64,000 nucleotides of DNA, taken from assembly GCA_009733775.1 (NCBI GenBank), contig WOGZ01000022.1, positions 62,001 to 126,000 on the forward strand, given 5' to 3'. Each line of letters begins with the position of its first letter. Within the stretch, counting starts at the first letter, position 1. A program made the translations under genes and the position numbers. This DNA is from Alectoria sarmentosa (lineage: Eukaryota > Ascomycota > Lecanoromycetes > Lecanorales > Parmeliaceae). The notes beneath the pieces are model-generated. The model had not been told where the DNA came from, did no database searches, and was given only the letters and a program-made list of their open reading frames with translations. This document shows positions 33,934 through 44,581 of this stretch, one piece after another.

Positions 33934-35451
33934 ATGTCAAAAAGATCTCTGGAAGAGCCAATCGAGCCTCCAAAGCTTAGTGAGAGCGGAAAAGCCGCAG
34001 CAGAAATCAGAGTCACTACAAAGCGGCAGAAGAACAGCAGCTCGGGATGGACGCCGTCCTCCTGGACCACTAAACCCATAAAGCAAGAAGTTGTCTACGA
34101 TGACCTTGCTGCCGTCCAAAAAGCTCTTGCAAAGCTCGAGCGTCTACCTCCCATCGTTACACCTACGGAGATCGTCAAGCTTCGAAAGTCTCTACGAGAT
34201 GTTGCTCTTGGCAAAGCGTTCCTACTGCAGGGTGGCGACTGTGCGGAATTGTTCGATTACTGTGAAGAGACCGCCATCGAATCGAAGATCAAACTTCTGC
34301 TGCAGATGAGTTTGGTCCTGATCTGGGGCGCCAACAAGCCTGTCGTGCGTATTGCGAGGATGGCGGGCCAGTACGCAAAGCCCAGATCAAGTCCCACAGA
34401 GATGAATGAGGGGAAAGAAATCTCTTCCTTCCGTGGAGACATCCTAAATGGATACGCCGTAGAAGATAGGACGCCAGATCCAGCACGCCTGGTATCTGCC
34501 TACCACCACTCTGCCGCAACGCTCAACTTCATAAGAGGGTCGCTAGCATCAGGGATCGCTGATCTACACTCCCCATTGGACTGGGAACTGGGGCACGTGA
34601 AAGATGAAAAGATTAGAGCTCAGTACACCAGGATTGTTGATAGTATCACCGAGAGCCTGCGATTCATGCGGACGGTGGGTGCAGACAGCAGTGCAAGTGG
34701 CCTAGAGACTGTCGATCTCTATACCAGCCACGAGGGTCTGCTATTAGAATACGAGCAGAGTCTAACAAGGAAATTGAAACACCCACCCTCTCATCCGTCT
34801 TTTGTACCAGCTCGAATACTATCAGATCAGCAAGTAAACGGCCACCAAGAGTCTGTCAGCGATGGCAGAGGCTGGTATAATACATCTGCCCACTTCCTCT
34901 GGATCGGGGATCGCACACGCCAACTCACCGGCGCACATGTCGAATACTTTCGCGGACTCGAGAATCCTATCGGTATCAAAGTCGGGCCTACCATGACCTC
35001 TCCAGAGCTCATCGCCCTCCTCGATGTGGTCAATCCATCAAAAGACGTTGGAAAGATCACCCTAATTACACGATACGGCGAGCACAAAATCGCTTCTCTA
35101 CTCGCTGGCCATATTGAGGCCGTGAAGGGAAGTGGCCATGTAGTCGTGTGGCAATGCGATCCCATGCATGGAAACACGAAAAGTACGCCGTCTGGGGTGA
35201 AGACAAGGCAATTTTCGAGTATCTTGAGTGAGGTGAGCAGTGCGTTGAAGATCCACAGGGAGCAAGGCAGTTTCTTGGGAGGTGTGCACCTCGAATTGAC
35301 CGGAGAGGCGGTGACGGAATGTGTTGGTGGGAGTGAAGGGTTGACGGAAGGGGATCTGGGTGTCAATTATACGACATACTGTGATCCTAGACTCAATGAG
35401 AAACAGGCACTCGAGTTGGCTTTCCTGGTTGCAGGACACTATCGGGACTAG
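33934..35451 (+). CDS. aro-8: class II (plant-type) DAHP synthase, shikimate pathway
   Basis: 3-deoxy-D-arabino-heptulosonate 7-phosphate synthase condenses PEP with erythrose 4-phosphate at the entry of the shikimate pathway. Intronless, 505 aa, the full class II length. Class II motifs are visible: FLLQGGDCAE (metal-binding Cys), VRIARMAGQYAKPRS, FRGDILNG, SAATLNFIRG, YTSHEGLLLEYE, SAHFLWIGDRTRQLTGAHVE, GIKVGPTM, ITRYGEHKI, WQCDPMHGN and GGVHLELTGE. The start at 33934 follows an upstream GTG-led open stretch that is not needed. Filamentous fungi carry this type beside yeast-like class I enzymes; the symbol follows the Neurospora name from memory. Confidence 0.93.
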   Translation: MSKRSLEEPIEPPKLSESGKAAAEIRVTTKRQKNSSSGWTPSSWTTKPIKQEVVYDDLAAVQKALAKLERLPPIVTPTEIVKLRKSLRDVALGKAFLLQGGDCAELFDYCEETAIESKIKLLLQMSLVLIWGANKPVVRIARMAGQYAKPRSSPTEMNEGKEISSFRGDILNGYAVEDRTPDPARLVSAYHHSAATLNFIRGSLASGIADLHSPLDWELGHVKDEKIRAQYTRIVDSITESLRFMRTVGADSSASGLETVDLYTSHEGLLLEYEQSLTRKLKHPPSHPSFVPARILSDQQVNGHQESVSDGRGWYNTSAHFLWIGDRTRQLTGAHVEYFRGLENPIGIKVGPTMTSPELIALLDVVNPSKDVGKITLITRYGEHKIASLLAGHIEAVKGSGHVVVWQCDPMHGNTKSTPSGVKTRQFSSILSEVSSALKIHREQGSFLGGVHLELTGEAVTECVGGSEGLTEGDLGVNYTTYCDPRLNEKQALELAFLVAGHYRD

Positions 35452-35881
35452 GAAAAGGTCTTGATCAGAAATCTCATACCTCTTCTCAAATTCCCAGTGG
35501 GAGAAAACTCTCTTCATTACGCACATTTTGTGGCTCTCAACCCAAAATCAACGACTTCTGTCAAAAACCCCTTGGATAAAGAAGATTGAACACAGGAAAA
35601 CGAATTCTCTACTGCTGAAATGATAATGATTGTATAGGAACTTTCCTGACGATTGTCGCCTTTTTCTGGCATCACAACTGAACTCGTTCTGAGTTTAAGA
35701 CTGTACGCTAGATCAAAACCGGCTAGTAGCTGATGCTAGCGCCTGTGGTTGCTATCCGACCAACGCGGGGAAGACATCAACAAACAACAATTGCAAATAT
35801 TAAGCCCGTCAAACATTCGTCTTCTTTCAGCACTCGACCATACCCCAACCATTGTTAAGCAACAGCTTTCTCACTGCCCAA
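35452..35881. other. intergenic
   Basis: 430 bases between two plus-strand genes: 3' flank of DAHP synthase and promoter of the BRCT protein. Nothing else recognised. Confidence 0.35.
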
Positions 35882-38800
35882 ATGCCAGCAACACAAGCCG
35901 TAAAGCGGAAGAAAACCGCGGACATGACAGACTCCCCTCCCAAACGTGTGACGCGCGCTCGCGCGAAGAATACCGACACCGACAATGTAGCATCGAAGCC
36001 CAAGTCGACAAAGATTACCACAGCTTCTGCCAAAGCCGCTGCCATGAAGAAGAAGCCAGGAATCCTTAATGAAGCAATTAGACGCAAGACTCGAGCTCAC
36101 GACGAGGATGGTGAAGCGATTGAAGAAGCAGTGCTTGAACAAGAAGCGAAGGCCGAGCCCACGAAAGTAAAGGGACGAGCGAAGAAGGCTGTTTTGGATG
36201 AGAAGGAGGAAGACCAGATGCCAGATGCGCCCAAGACAAGAGCTCGTCCAACAAAGGCGCCTGCTGCTGAAGTCTCCAAGCCGGAGGCTTCCAAGACACG
36301 GGGCCGCCCCAAGAAAACGTTTGGAACTGCGTCAGCGGCCCCAGAGGCTCGAGAAGACACAGAGAAGCTAGAGCCAGTCATCAAGACCACTCGCGGACGT
36401 CCAGCCACCAATGCCATGAAAAAGCCATCAGTTGCCTCAGCCACGAGATTAACGGCACCTGCGCAGAAGAAGAGTGTCAAATTCCAACCAGAACCAGACA
36501 AGGAAAACGTTCCGATCAAGACTGAAGGATCGACGAAGTCTGCCTTGAAGCCGACAGGACTGAAAGCGAAGCCAGTCCGCAAGCCCGCGGCAGCACGAGC
36601 AATTACCCGTGGTAGAAAAGCTGCTGTACCAACTGCACAGAGTCAGGAGCTCGGACAAAAAGATATACTGCCATTGTCGCCAAAGAAGATCAATCAAGTT
36701 GCCAAGAGTGATCCAATGATTTCCGAGGATGAGCTTGCCGGTGAAAAGACACCTGTCAGAGCTCTTAGCAAGTCTCCCGTCAAACGACTTATGAGTCCAG
36801 TCAAAGATTTTGGCAGCGTCTCCAAGTTGAACTTTGACCAGGTTACCGCGCCATCATCACCTTCTAGGCCTACATCGTCGAGCATTCTTGGAAGCCCAGC
36901 TCGGCGGCCGCCTCCATCACCATTTAAGGACGCCCTCAAAAGTTCTCCCAAGAAAGTGCAACTTGGAGACAGTATAGCTCAGCCTGTGCTTCTACCTTCG
37001 CGTACTCCTATGAAAGTTTCATTGCTGCAAGACTCACCAAGAAGAGGACATCTTGGAGACAACATGACACAGCCAATACTTCTCCCTTCCAAGTCACCGT
37101 TTAAAATGTCATTGCTGCAACAGTCGCCAAAGAGAGTGAAAATTGAAGACGAAGCAACACAGCTGATAGTTCGTCCTTCCAAACCGCTGTTCAAAGCTTC
37201 GTTGCTGCAATCTCCGGTGCGCCGGCCAGCAACTTCAACTATGAAGTCAACAGGGCTTGGATCGCCAGTCAAGTCTGGTATGGAAGCACCGGTATCTCAC
37301 GCCGCCATCGCCTTGGGAGAAAGCAGTTCCCCGAAGGCTCCGAACTTTTCACCCGAGAAGGTCATCAGCAGTCCTTTCCGAGCCGCCAGATCTCCGGAGC
37401 AGACTGCCAAGAATCACACTATTACGGACGAAGAATGTAAGGTAGACGCAAACGACGAAGACCGTCCAGCATTTCACGGCGAAAGCCCAACCATGGATAT
37501 TGCCGCTGAAGTTGAGTCACCCTCGCGAAATCCAGTGCCCACCTTTGAGGAGCCAGTTTCTTTTGACGATACCATCATCATCGATCAATCTGAACCTATC
37601 ACTAGCACCGATGACACTTTAGAGACCTCGAAGAACGCCGAGACTCCTACAGTATTCAAGGGTCCAGCATTCTCGCTTGCTTCCGCCGCATTGAGGAGAG
37701 TTTCGATCGAGTCTGGGTCTGAAGACGAGCTTGCATCTCCAGAGAAGGGATATGGAGTCACGCCGCTGCGTAGACATGGAGTCACCGTACAGGATTTTAG
37801 CACTCCCGCAGTCATTGACTCAGATATCTCTGAAGACCAACTATCCTTTTCCCCACTGGCGGATCAGTTAAGTTCCTGGGCTGCATCTAGCCCCAACAAA
37901 CAAAACGCGACAAGTCGTTCTCGTCGGGCCCGCGGAATGTTCTCACTTGGAGATGCTGGTATGATTGTGGCTCCTGAGCAGATTATTGGTGACATTCGAT
38001 CTCCCGCCAAGTCTTCGTTCTTTGAAGACGAGATGGTGATGCGTGATGGCGAAGTAGAAGTTGAAGATGCTTCAATTGCGGAGATGGACGTGGGCAACGA
38101 ACAGGACCTTGCAGCTCTGCAGGCCAGCCAAGAGTCGCAAGCATCAGAAGAGTACGGAGACGAAAATGCTATGCCATCGGATGCTGAAATACTGCGGGCA
38201 GAGCAGGATCATACTTTGACTTGTACACCAGCGAAAGTGTTTACACCCGCCAAGAAGATCTCTCAACATCCTCGAGAGATTCACACGGTCTCAAAGGTGC
38301 CTTTACGCGCTTCAGCTGAGGATTCACCTCTCATAATGACTCGCCCACGAAGTCGATCCTTTGGAGGCCCCTTGTCTGTTGTCCATGACGCTCATCAGGA
38401 CAGCACTAGGCAATCCGTGGTACCCGGAAATGCCGAAAACGAGAATGTGACCCTCGATCAACCAGCTACACCAGTGCTGGTAGCCACTATGGTTCCACAA
38501 ACGCCTGGCAGTGCTATGAGGCTGGATGCCGAGACTCCAGGGCGAACTGTGCGGAAAGGAGTTGTTCCAGACGTTCTCAAGGGCGCCGTTGTCTTTGTTG
38601 ATGTTCACACTTCTGAAGGCGCAGACGCCAGTGGGATCTTCGTCGACCTTTTGACCCAAATGGGTGCTCGCTGTGTCAAGCAATGGTCATGGAACCCTAG
38701 AGCAAGCACGGGCAGCTCTGTCAACAACAATACCCCACACGCATCTTCGCCAGATACCACCAAAGTTGGTATTACCCACCTTGTCTACAAGGATGGTGGG

Positions 38801-39481
38801 AAGCGGACCCTGGAAAAGGTTCGGAGCAGCAACGGAGTAGTCTTGTGCGTCGGAGTTGGCTGGGTCTTAGAGTAAGTCAAACGATTCATCAATAAATGAC
38901 ATCCTCTTGCTAATGTTCTTAGTTGCGAGCGTGAGGACAAATGGCTCGACGAAGCAGACTATGCCATCGACACATCTATGATTCCTCGCGGTGGCTCTCG
39001 CCGGCGCAAATCAATGGAACCACGAGCGCTTGCCAATATGAACGGCAATCTGATTCCTGCTAGCATTGAAACACCGGCTAGGGTCTCTCCGGAAACTGAG
39101 ATGTCACCTACGCAAGAGTTTCTCACCTTCGATACTCCTGCTTCTCGCAGAGACACATTCATCATTGAACGGCAAACACCGCAAGAACAGGAGTCAACGG
39201 TACCACCGGCAACTCCCATTCCGGCCTCCGGGCAAGACGATATGCTCGAAGATGGCTCCGCATGGGGCTCGCCCACCACTCCATATTACCTATCCAAGGG
39301 CGCAGAGTTGGTGCAGCGCACGTGCCCACCAAAGCAGATGGGATTTCCGGTCAGTGGGGAAATTGACGATCAGCCCGACGAGACGGTGCGAAGGAGGCTG
39401 ATGGAGGCAAGGAGGAAAAGTATGCAATGGGCATCGAGAATCAGAAGTCCGTTGGGAAGGACGGTCAGCTATGGGAAATGA
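35882..39481 (+). CDS. AT-hook and BRCT-domain chromatin protein
   Basis: Two exons, 35882-38871 and 38923-39481, joined in phase to give 1182 aa. The first 250 residues are Lys/Ala/Pro-rich with several AT-hook-like cores (TRGRPKK, TTRGRPATN, ITRGRK). The middle contains many SP/TP sites and three related blocks, each with LLPS-P-K-SLLQ-SP (about residues 355-450). At about 900-1010 a BRCT domain is visible: GAVVFVDVHTSEGADASGIF, then ITHLVYKDG and, across the splice, GVGWVLDCEREDKW. The tail is basic. It is probably a nuclear DNA-damage or chromosome-structure protein; resemblance to microcephalin-type BRCT proteins is possible but not shown. Confidence 0.8.
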
Positions 39482-41500
39482 GCATTTAGCGCATTTGGTG
39501 GTGGTGTTCTGCTTGCGAAAAAGGTAGTGTGTAGGGCTTGAAAGGGGGTACAGAAGGTCAGAATGTGACTGCAATGATATTGGAAGCAAGATGGATTTGT
39601 TGTACGCTTAGTCTGTCGCTACTGCGCAGTGTCCTTGAGTCGGTAAACTTGGAAGAAATGGATATTGGGAATCGCGCTCTCTGACATGGTGATACCAGGT
39701 GACGGGAAAGGACCTTTCCAGTCGCAATTTTTCTATGTAGACAAAGTAAACAATTAGGGAAGAATTTTGGCGACTCGGGGCCTTCGGGGGAGTGGTATGA
39801 AATCCCATTCATTGGGGTTTTCGTAGGACTAGCCCCCCCAGGATACTCGGTGTGTAGTAAACCAGGCATCAACCCATTTGGCCGCACCACTACCATTCTC
39901 TTTTTCCTTCCAGATGAGGGTCTATGAAGTAGGCTGGAAAGCCCGGTCTTTTGGGTCTAGGAGCGAGTTGCGGACAAGCTGTCGCTGTCCGCTTGTAGGA
40001 CGTATAGGAGCACCTTCCTCGGGTTTCCAGTATCAGCATAAAGTAAGAGCAATCGATCCGGCCGGGTCAAAGGGGGAGAAGTTTTGGGTTGCAGTGGCTG
40101 GACCATGTGGCATGTCGAGAGGTCACCTATTGCCTAAATTGGCGTCTCTCTTCCCCGCATTGAACTTGCCTACTTAGCGTTGTTAGCCCGTCAACCACCA
40201 AGTGCTAGTACTTTACTAGTACATAGTACTAATAAGGCTAGCATATGGATGGATAGAAATTCCAGGTACCATATCCCATGGGCCATAACCGATTATTGCA
40301 CTTGGATAGCTAAGCTGAGGTACACAATTCGGTGGAATAAATCACGTCCTTGAAATGTTATTTTATGTTTATATGTTTTTTGCCCCTTGTTCGTGCCTTA
40401 ACTGGGTGACTACAGTGTCTGAGCGTAGATAGTTTTTGCTTTGCCTTTTCCCTTTCCTCTTTCGCTAACACAATTTGCTCTTGGCCTACTCCCAGTCACA
40501 TTGTCCCTTTTCCTCCTTCCATGAAGTATGTGAGGCACGAAGCTCCTAAAAAGAGCAACAGTCCTCACAATAGTAACACGTTACTTTCTACCACATCCAA
40601 CAACCTTCAGCGCCAACGGAAATCATAAATACACCTCGCACGGACAGCTACTCACCAAGGCCGCTGGATTCGCATAGAGTTTCGCCCCTCGTTTCGAACA
40701 CTGGCCCTCCACCAGCCAGCTTCCTTACCCTCGTGCCCCCAGTGCGCCTTACCAACTTTGCAGTCAACCCACACCTTTCCCGCTTGAGGAAACATGGCTT
40801 GCAAAGAAGTCCGGAACGTGCTTCGTCCATCCCTTGTATACTTTCCTACCGCTCTATCCAAATCTCAGCCCCAGCCTCAACCTCTTCTCTCCCTCGTTCA
40901 CCAAGGCCGACAAGCTCAAGCTTCACCAAACGAATCAGCCCCGCATTCGACCACGTCCGGAACAGCATGATCATGCCAGATCCGATTATGATCCTTGATC
41001 TGATAGCCAGCGCCAATGAAGCGCGCCGCAATGCCTTCGGTCGAAGCTGTTGCACGAATGGCAAGGGGTGCTGGCAAAGTACGTAGAAAGCCCACAAACC
41101 CAAATGATAGCTTAAAGTCAACGGCAACCTTACCAGCAATCTGGAAAAAGAACCAGCATGATGATCTATATCTATTGGGGAAACCTATCACTCTCCTCTA
41201 CTTCTGTCGTTATCCTAATTAGGTCTTCGACGCCGCTCTCTATATCTGCTTGCAGTCGTTAGCCCCTCGGCTAAACTCTGTAAGCAAAAGCCTGCATTGA
41301 ATCTCGAGATGAACAATAGCATCGAGCAGTCTGCCCTGTAGTGGGCGTGCCAAGTATTCAGGCCTGTCAGCACTGTGTATATAACCCTCTCCCTTTTCCC
41401 CTTTGATTCCCGAAGGTTCGTCTATGTCCAAGCCCATTTTCCTGTTACGATCCGTATTTCCACTCCAAGCTTTCGAAATCCATCCTTACTTCTTGGCACC
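39482..41500. other. long intergenic region
   Basis: About 2 kb. It holds a degenerate match to the helicase-locus leader element near 39806-39855, and a cluster of short AGTACT-type inverted repeats at 40200-40235. Small open frames at 40650-41140 on both strands have no ATG in a good position or no family features. The last 250 bases probably hold the borosin promoter. Confidence 0.35.
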
Positions 41501-44173
41501 ATGACTTCACCAGCAGGTAGGAGGAAGCCTACAGGGCTCGGTGTCCGGCCCGGTCGTCTTGTCATCGTTGGGTCTGGTATCAAGAGCATGTCTCAGTTTA
41601 CTCTTGAAGCTCTGTCACATATCGAGCAGGCGGACAAAGTCTTCTATTGTGTAGCAGATCCAGCGACTGACACTTTCATCGAGAAGCATGCCAAGGAAGC
41701 AGTTGATCTATACGATCTCTACGACGATGGAAAGCCCCGACATCAGACATACACGCAGATGGCTGAGAAGATGCTTCGAGAAGTTCGACAAGGCTTCTAC
41801 GTTGTTGGTTGCTTCTACGGCCATCCTGGGGTCTTTGTAAATCCGTCCCATCGTGCGATAGCAATTGCTGCCAATGAAGGATTTTCCGCCGTAATGCTTC
41901 CTGGTGTATCGGCTGAAGACTGTCTCTTTGCTGATCTACTCGTCGACCCATCTCGACCCGGTTGTCAGACTTTGGAAGCAACTGATCTGCTACTACGCGA
42001 ACGACCGGTAGCCACCCACTGTCATGTGGTTCTTTTCCAAGTCGGTGCAGTTGGGGATCTAGGTTTCAATTTCAAAGGATTCAAAAACACCAAATTTTCG
42101 GTTCTAGTCAAAAGACTCTTAGATATCTACGGGCCAGAGCATCCGGTGGTACACTACGTGGCTTCACAGCTTTCAACAGCCGCACCTCTCATACAGTACG
42201 TATTCTCGGAGTCCATGTTTCCTCCTTTGAACAAAATGTTGAGTCTTGAGACATGTCTTGGGAGCTTTCACTTTCTACACATGTTTCGAGGCTCGTAATA
42301 CCCCCGTAAACAAGCAAGACTGACCCCGAAATCATAATCCAGACGCTACACCATCAAAGATCTCCAGCGTCAAGAAGTCGCAAAGCGGGTCACAGGCATT
42401 TCTACATTTTACTTCCCACCAAAGGACATGCTTACCTCTTCGCAAACAGCAGCTTCCTCTCTTGGGTTGGTGCTTCGCCAAGAGAAACTCCCTTACACCG
42501 GCCCTTTCGCTCCAGACCAGCCTTACGGGGAGCGTGAAGTGGCCGCTGTCAAGGCACTTGCTGTGCACAAGACTCCGAAAAATTACGTGAAATCACGTAC
42601 TTCGCCAGCTCTTTACAACGCACTATACCAGTTGGCCACGAATCCAACCGTTGCAGCAAAGTTCAAGGCTGCTCCTGCGAAATTCCTCGCTACCCAGGAT
42701 GGCCTGAAGAAGAACGAGGCACTCGCACTGAAAAGGTCTTCTCCTGGAGCTCTCCGCTTGGCCATGAAAGTGACAAGCTCTGATGTCGCCATGCAATTTG
42801 TTCAAGCTGAGCTTCGAGACCCGAAGCTTGCTCAAGCGTATGCTGCGATCCTCAAAGCCAACCAGGCTGACAAAGATGGGCAAGACAAAATCGCCGCTTG
42901 GCTGAAGAGCCAGGGATACGATACGACTCCCGATGCAGTATATCAAGCATTTTTGCAAGCGCTGAATCAAGACCTGTCTATTTACGACTCTCTCTACGCT
43001 ACAACCCTGGATGGCGGGACAGGACCAATCCTTCTGATTCAAAAAGGCATTGCCTCTGTCAATGGACAGGTCATTGACCAACCTACATACACTGCAAGCA
43101 CCCTCTCGTGGCAGGCTTCAGATAAGAACCCATCGACAGCAGTCCTTCATTTCTCCGTTCTGACTGCCCACGACGGCAAGCCGCTGCCTGCAGGATCATA
43201 TGTTGGCCCACAATTCTATGGCAACTTTTATCTCAAAAGCAATAGCCCACCATCTGCCACGAACATCTTCGGGAAGGTAGGTGTAGCTCCTCAGCCCAAG
43301 CCAGGTCCTGTGCAACCAACGCCGATTTCGACTTGGTTCGCCACGTATCAAACCTTTATCAAAGGCTCAGATGGCAAATACGCAAAAGACGACACCCTGG
43401 TTATTGGCGGAGATGACACGAACGCTACTGTCACATACAAAGGCGCTGCTATTCAGAACTACACGTATTCGAATGAGACCATATCTTGGTCTTCGACTAA
43501 TGGCAACCAATCCAGCGCCTCCATTGCCTTCTTTGTCAACTCGGACACTTCAAAAGGAGCAACAACAGGAAATCAATTCATTGGTAAATTTGCACCTGGG
43601 GGTGGTACAGCAACTTTGCCAACGAGCAACAATTTCTTTGGCCAAATTGGATCTTCTTCTTCTTCTTCGGACTCGCCGCAGCCGTCAGAGGCCATGGCGT
43701 GGTTCAAAATCATCGCCAACAACCTCGAAGTTGCGTTCGCAAGCATGTATCTCAGTGAAAAGGTCATCGCCGGGATCAAAGCAGCAATCAAGTTTTTCAA
43801 GACTCCGACGGCTGAGAACGCGGAAGCTTTGAAAGATGCAACGGCGGAAGCAGAGGAGAGCGGTGAGGCACAGGACGCTGTGGCCGAGGAGGCGGTCGAA
43901 TCCAATCCTGGTGCTGAAGCCATGGAGCCTGGAGATATCCCTGCGCAAACTGAGGCTGCGGAAGCGGCAGAGGCGGCGGAGGCAGCAGAGGCAGCAGAGG
44001 CAGCAGAGGCAGCAGAGGCGGCGGAAGCAGCAGAAGCGGCGGAGGCGGCGGAAGCAGCAGAGGTTGCAGAAGCAGAGGTTGCAGCAGAAGCAGACGTGGT
44101 AGCGGAAGCAGACGTGGTTGCAGAGGCAGATGTTGTGGCCGAGGTAGAAGTGGTTGCCGAGATTATCATCTAG
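41501..44173 (+). CDS. borosin-type self-N-methylating RiPP precursor (methyltransferase-core fusion)
   Basis: Two exons, 41501-42195 and 42343-44173 (147-base intron), give 841 aa. Residues 15-230 are a tetrapyrrole-methylase-fold SAM methyltransferase of the OphMA class: RLVIVGSGIKSMSQFTLEAL, CFYGHPGVFVNPSHRAIAIA, MLPGVSAEDCLFADL. The residues known to be catalytic in OphMA (two Tyr and Arg in the DLYxxYDxxKPRxxxY segment) are present as Tyr74, Arg80 and Tyr84. Splicing restores the linker ending ISTFYFPP. A helical leader/clasp region (about 290-450) follows, including a Nif11-like stretch DKIAAWLKSQGYD. Then come two copies of a beta-rich domain (about 450-550 and 555-665), an (EAA)12 spacer (769-804) and a 37-residue tail with EADVVA three times, ending AEIII. 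In borosins the C-terminal peptide is N-methylated on its backbone by its own enzyme domain. No peptidase gene is adjacent. Product unknown. Confidence 0.85.
43952..44059. repeat. (GAGGCAGCA)n microsatellite coding (EAA)12
   Basis: Twelve nine-base units with synonymous variation, inside the borosin-type gene, forming a likely helical spacer before the candidate core. Confidence 0.9.
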
Positions 44174-44581
44174 AGCCTTCTTCGCCGATCGTGTTCCCCC
44201 CCCCAATAGGTGAAAAGGTTGCTGTTGAAAGGGTAATAATCCCCGAAATCCCGATAAGAGAAGCAGCGATGCCCCCATGACATTCGTTATGTAACGCTCC
44301 TTCCGATGCGATTTGATCACACAAAAAAGGCAGTTGTTCTGGGTTCATGCTCCAAATCAACAAGGAAAAATAATAATAAACAAAGCCTCATGCTGCTGGC
44401 AAATTTGCCTTGACCATCTGCCTCTTATCCTTTCGATTCTGCACACACTGGTGGGTTACGACCAAAAAAAAAGAAATCAGCTTTTCTTTATTGTCACTGC
44501 CTCAGGGTAATTCGCCCTGGCTGTAGGACTCCAAGATATTTTTGTTAGAATTTTCGCTCTAGTGTCTGCTTAACATCCTCC
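44174..44581. other. intergenic between convergent genes
   Basis: About 410 bases between the borosin stop and the threonine synthase stop, A/T-rich with A runs at 44366-44380 and 44463-44473. Likely two 3' UTRs. Confidence 0.4.

Noticed and set aside
40650..41140. Overlapping small open frames on both strands
   Set aside because: No good ATG context, splice logic or recognisable domain.
43573..44169. Long minus-strand open frame rich in Ala/Ser over the borosin C terminus
   Set aside because: It is the antisense of the (EAA)n and Val-rich coding repeat; the plus-strand gene has domain evidence.
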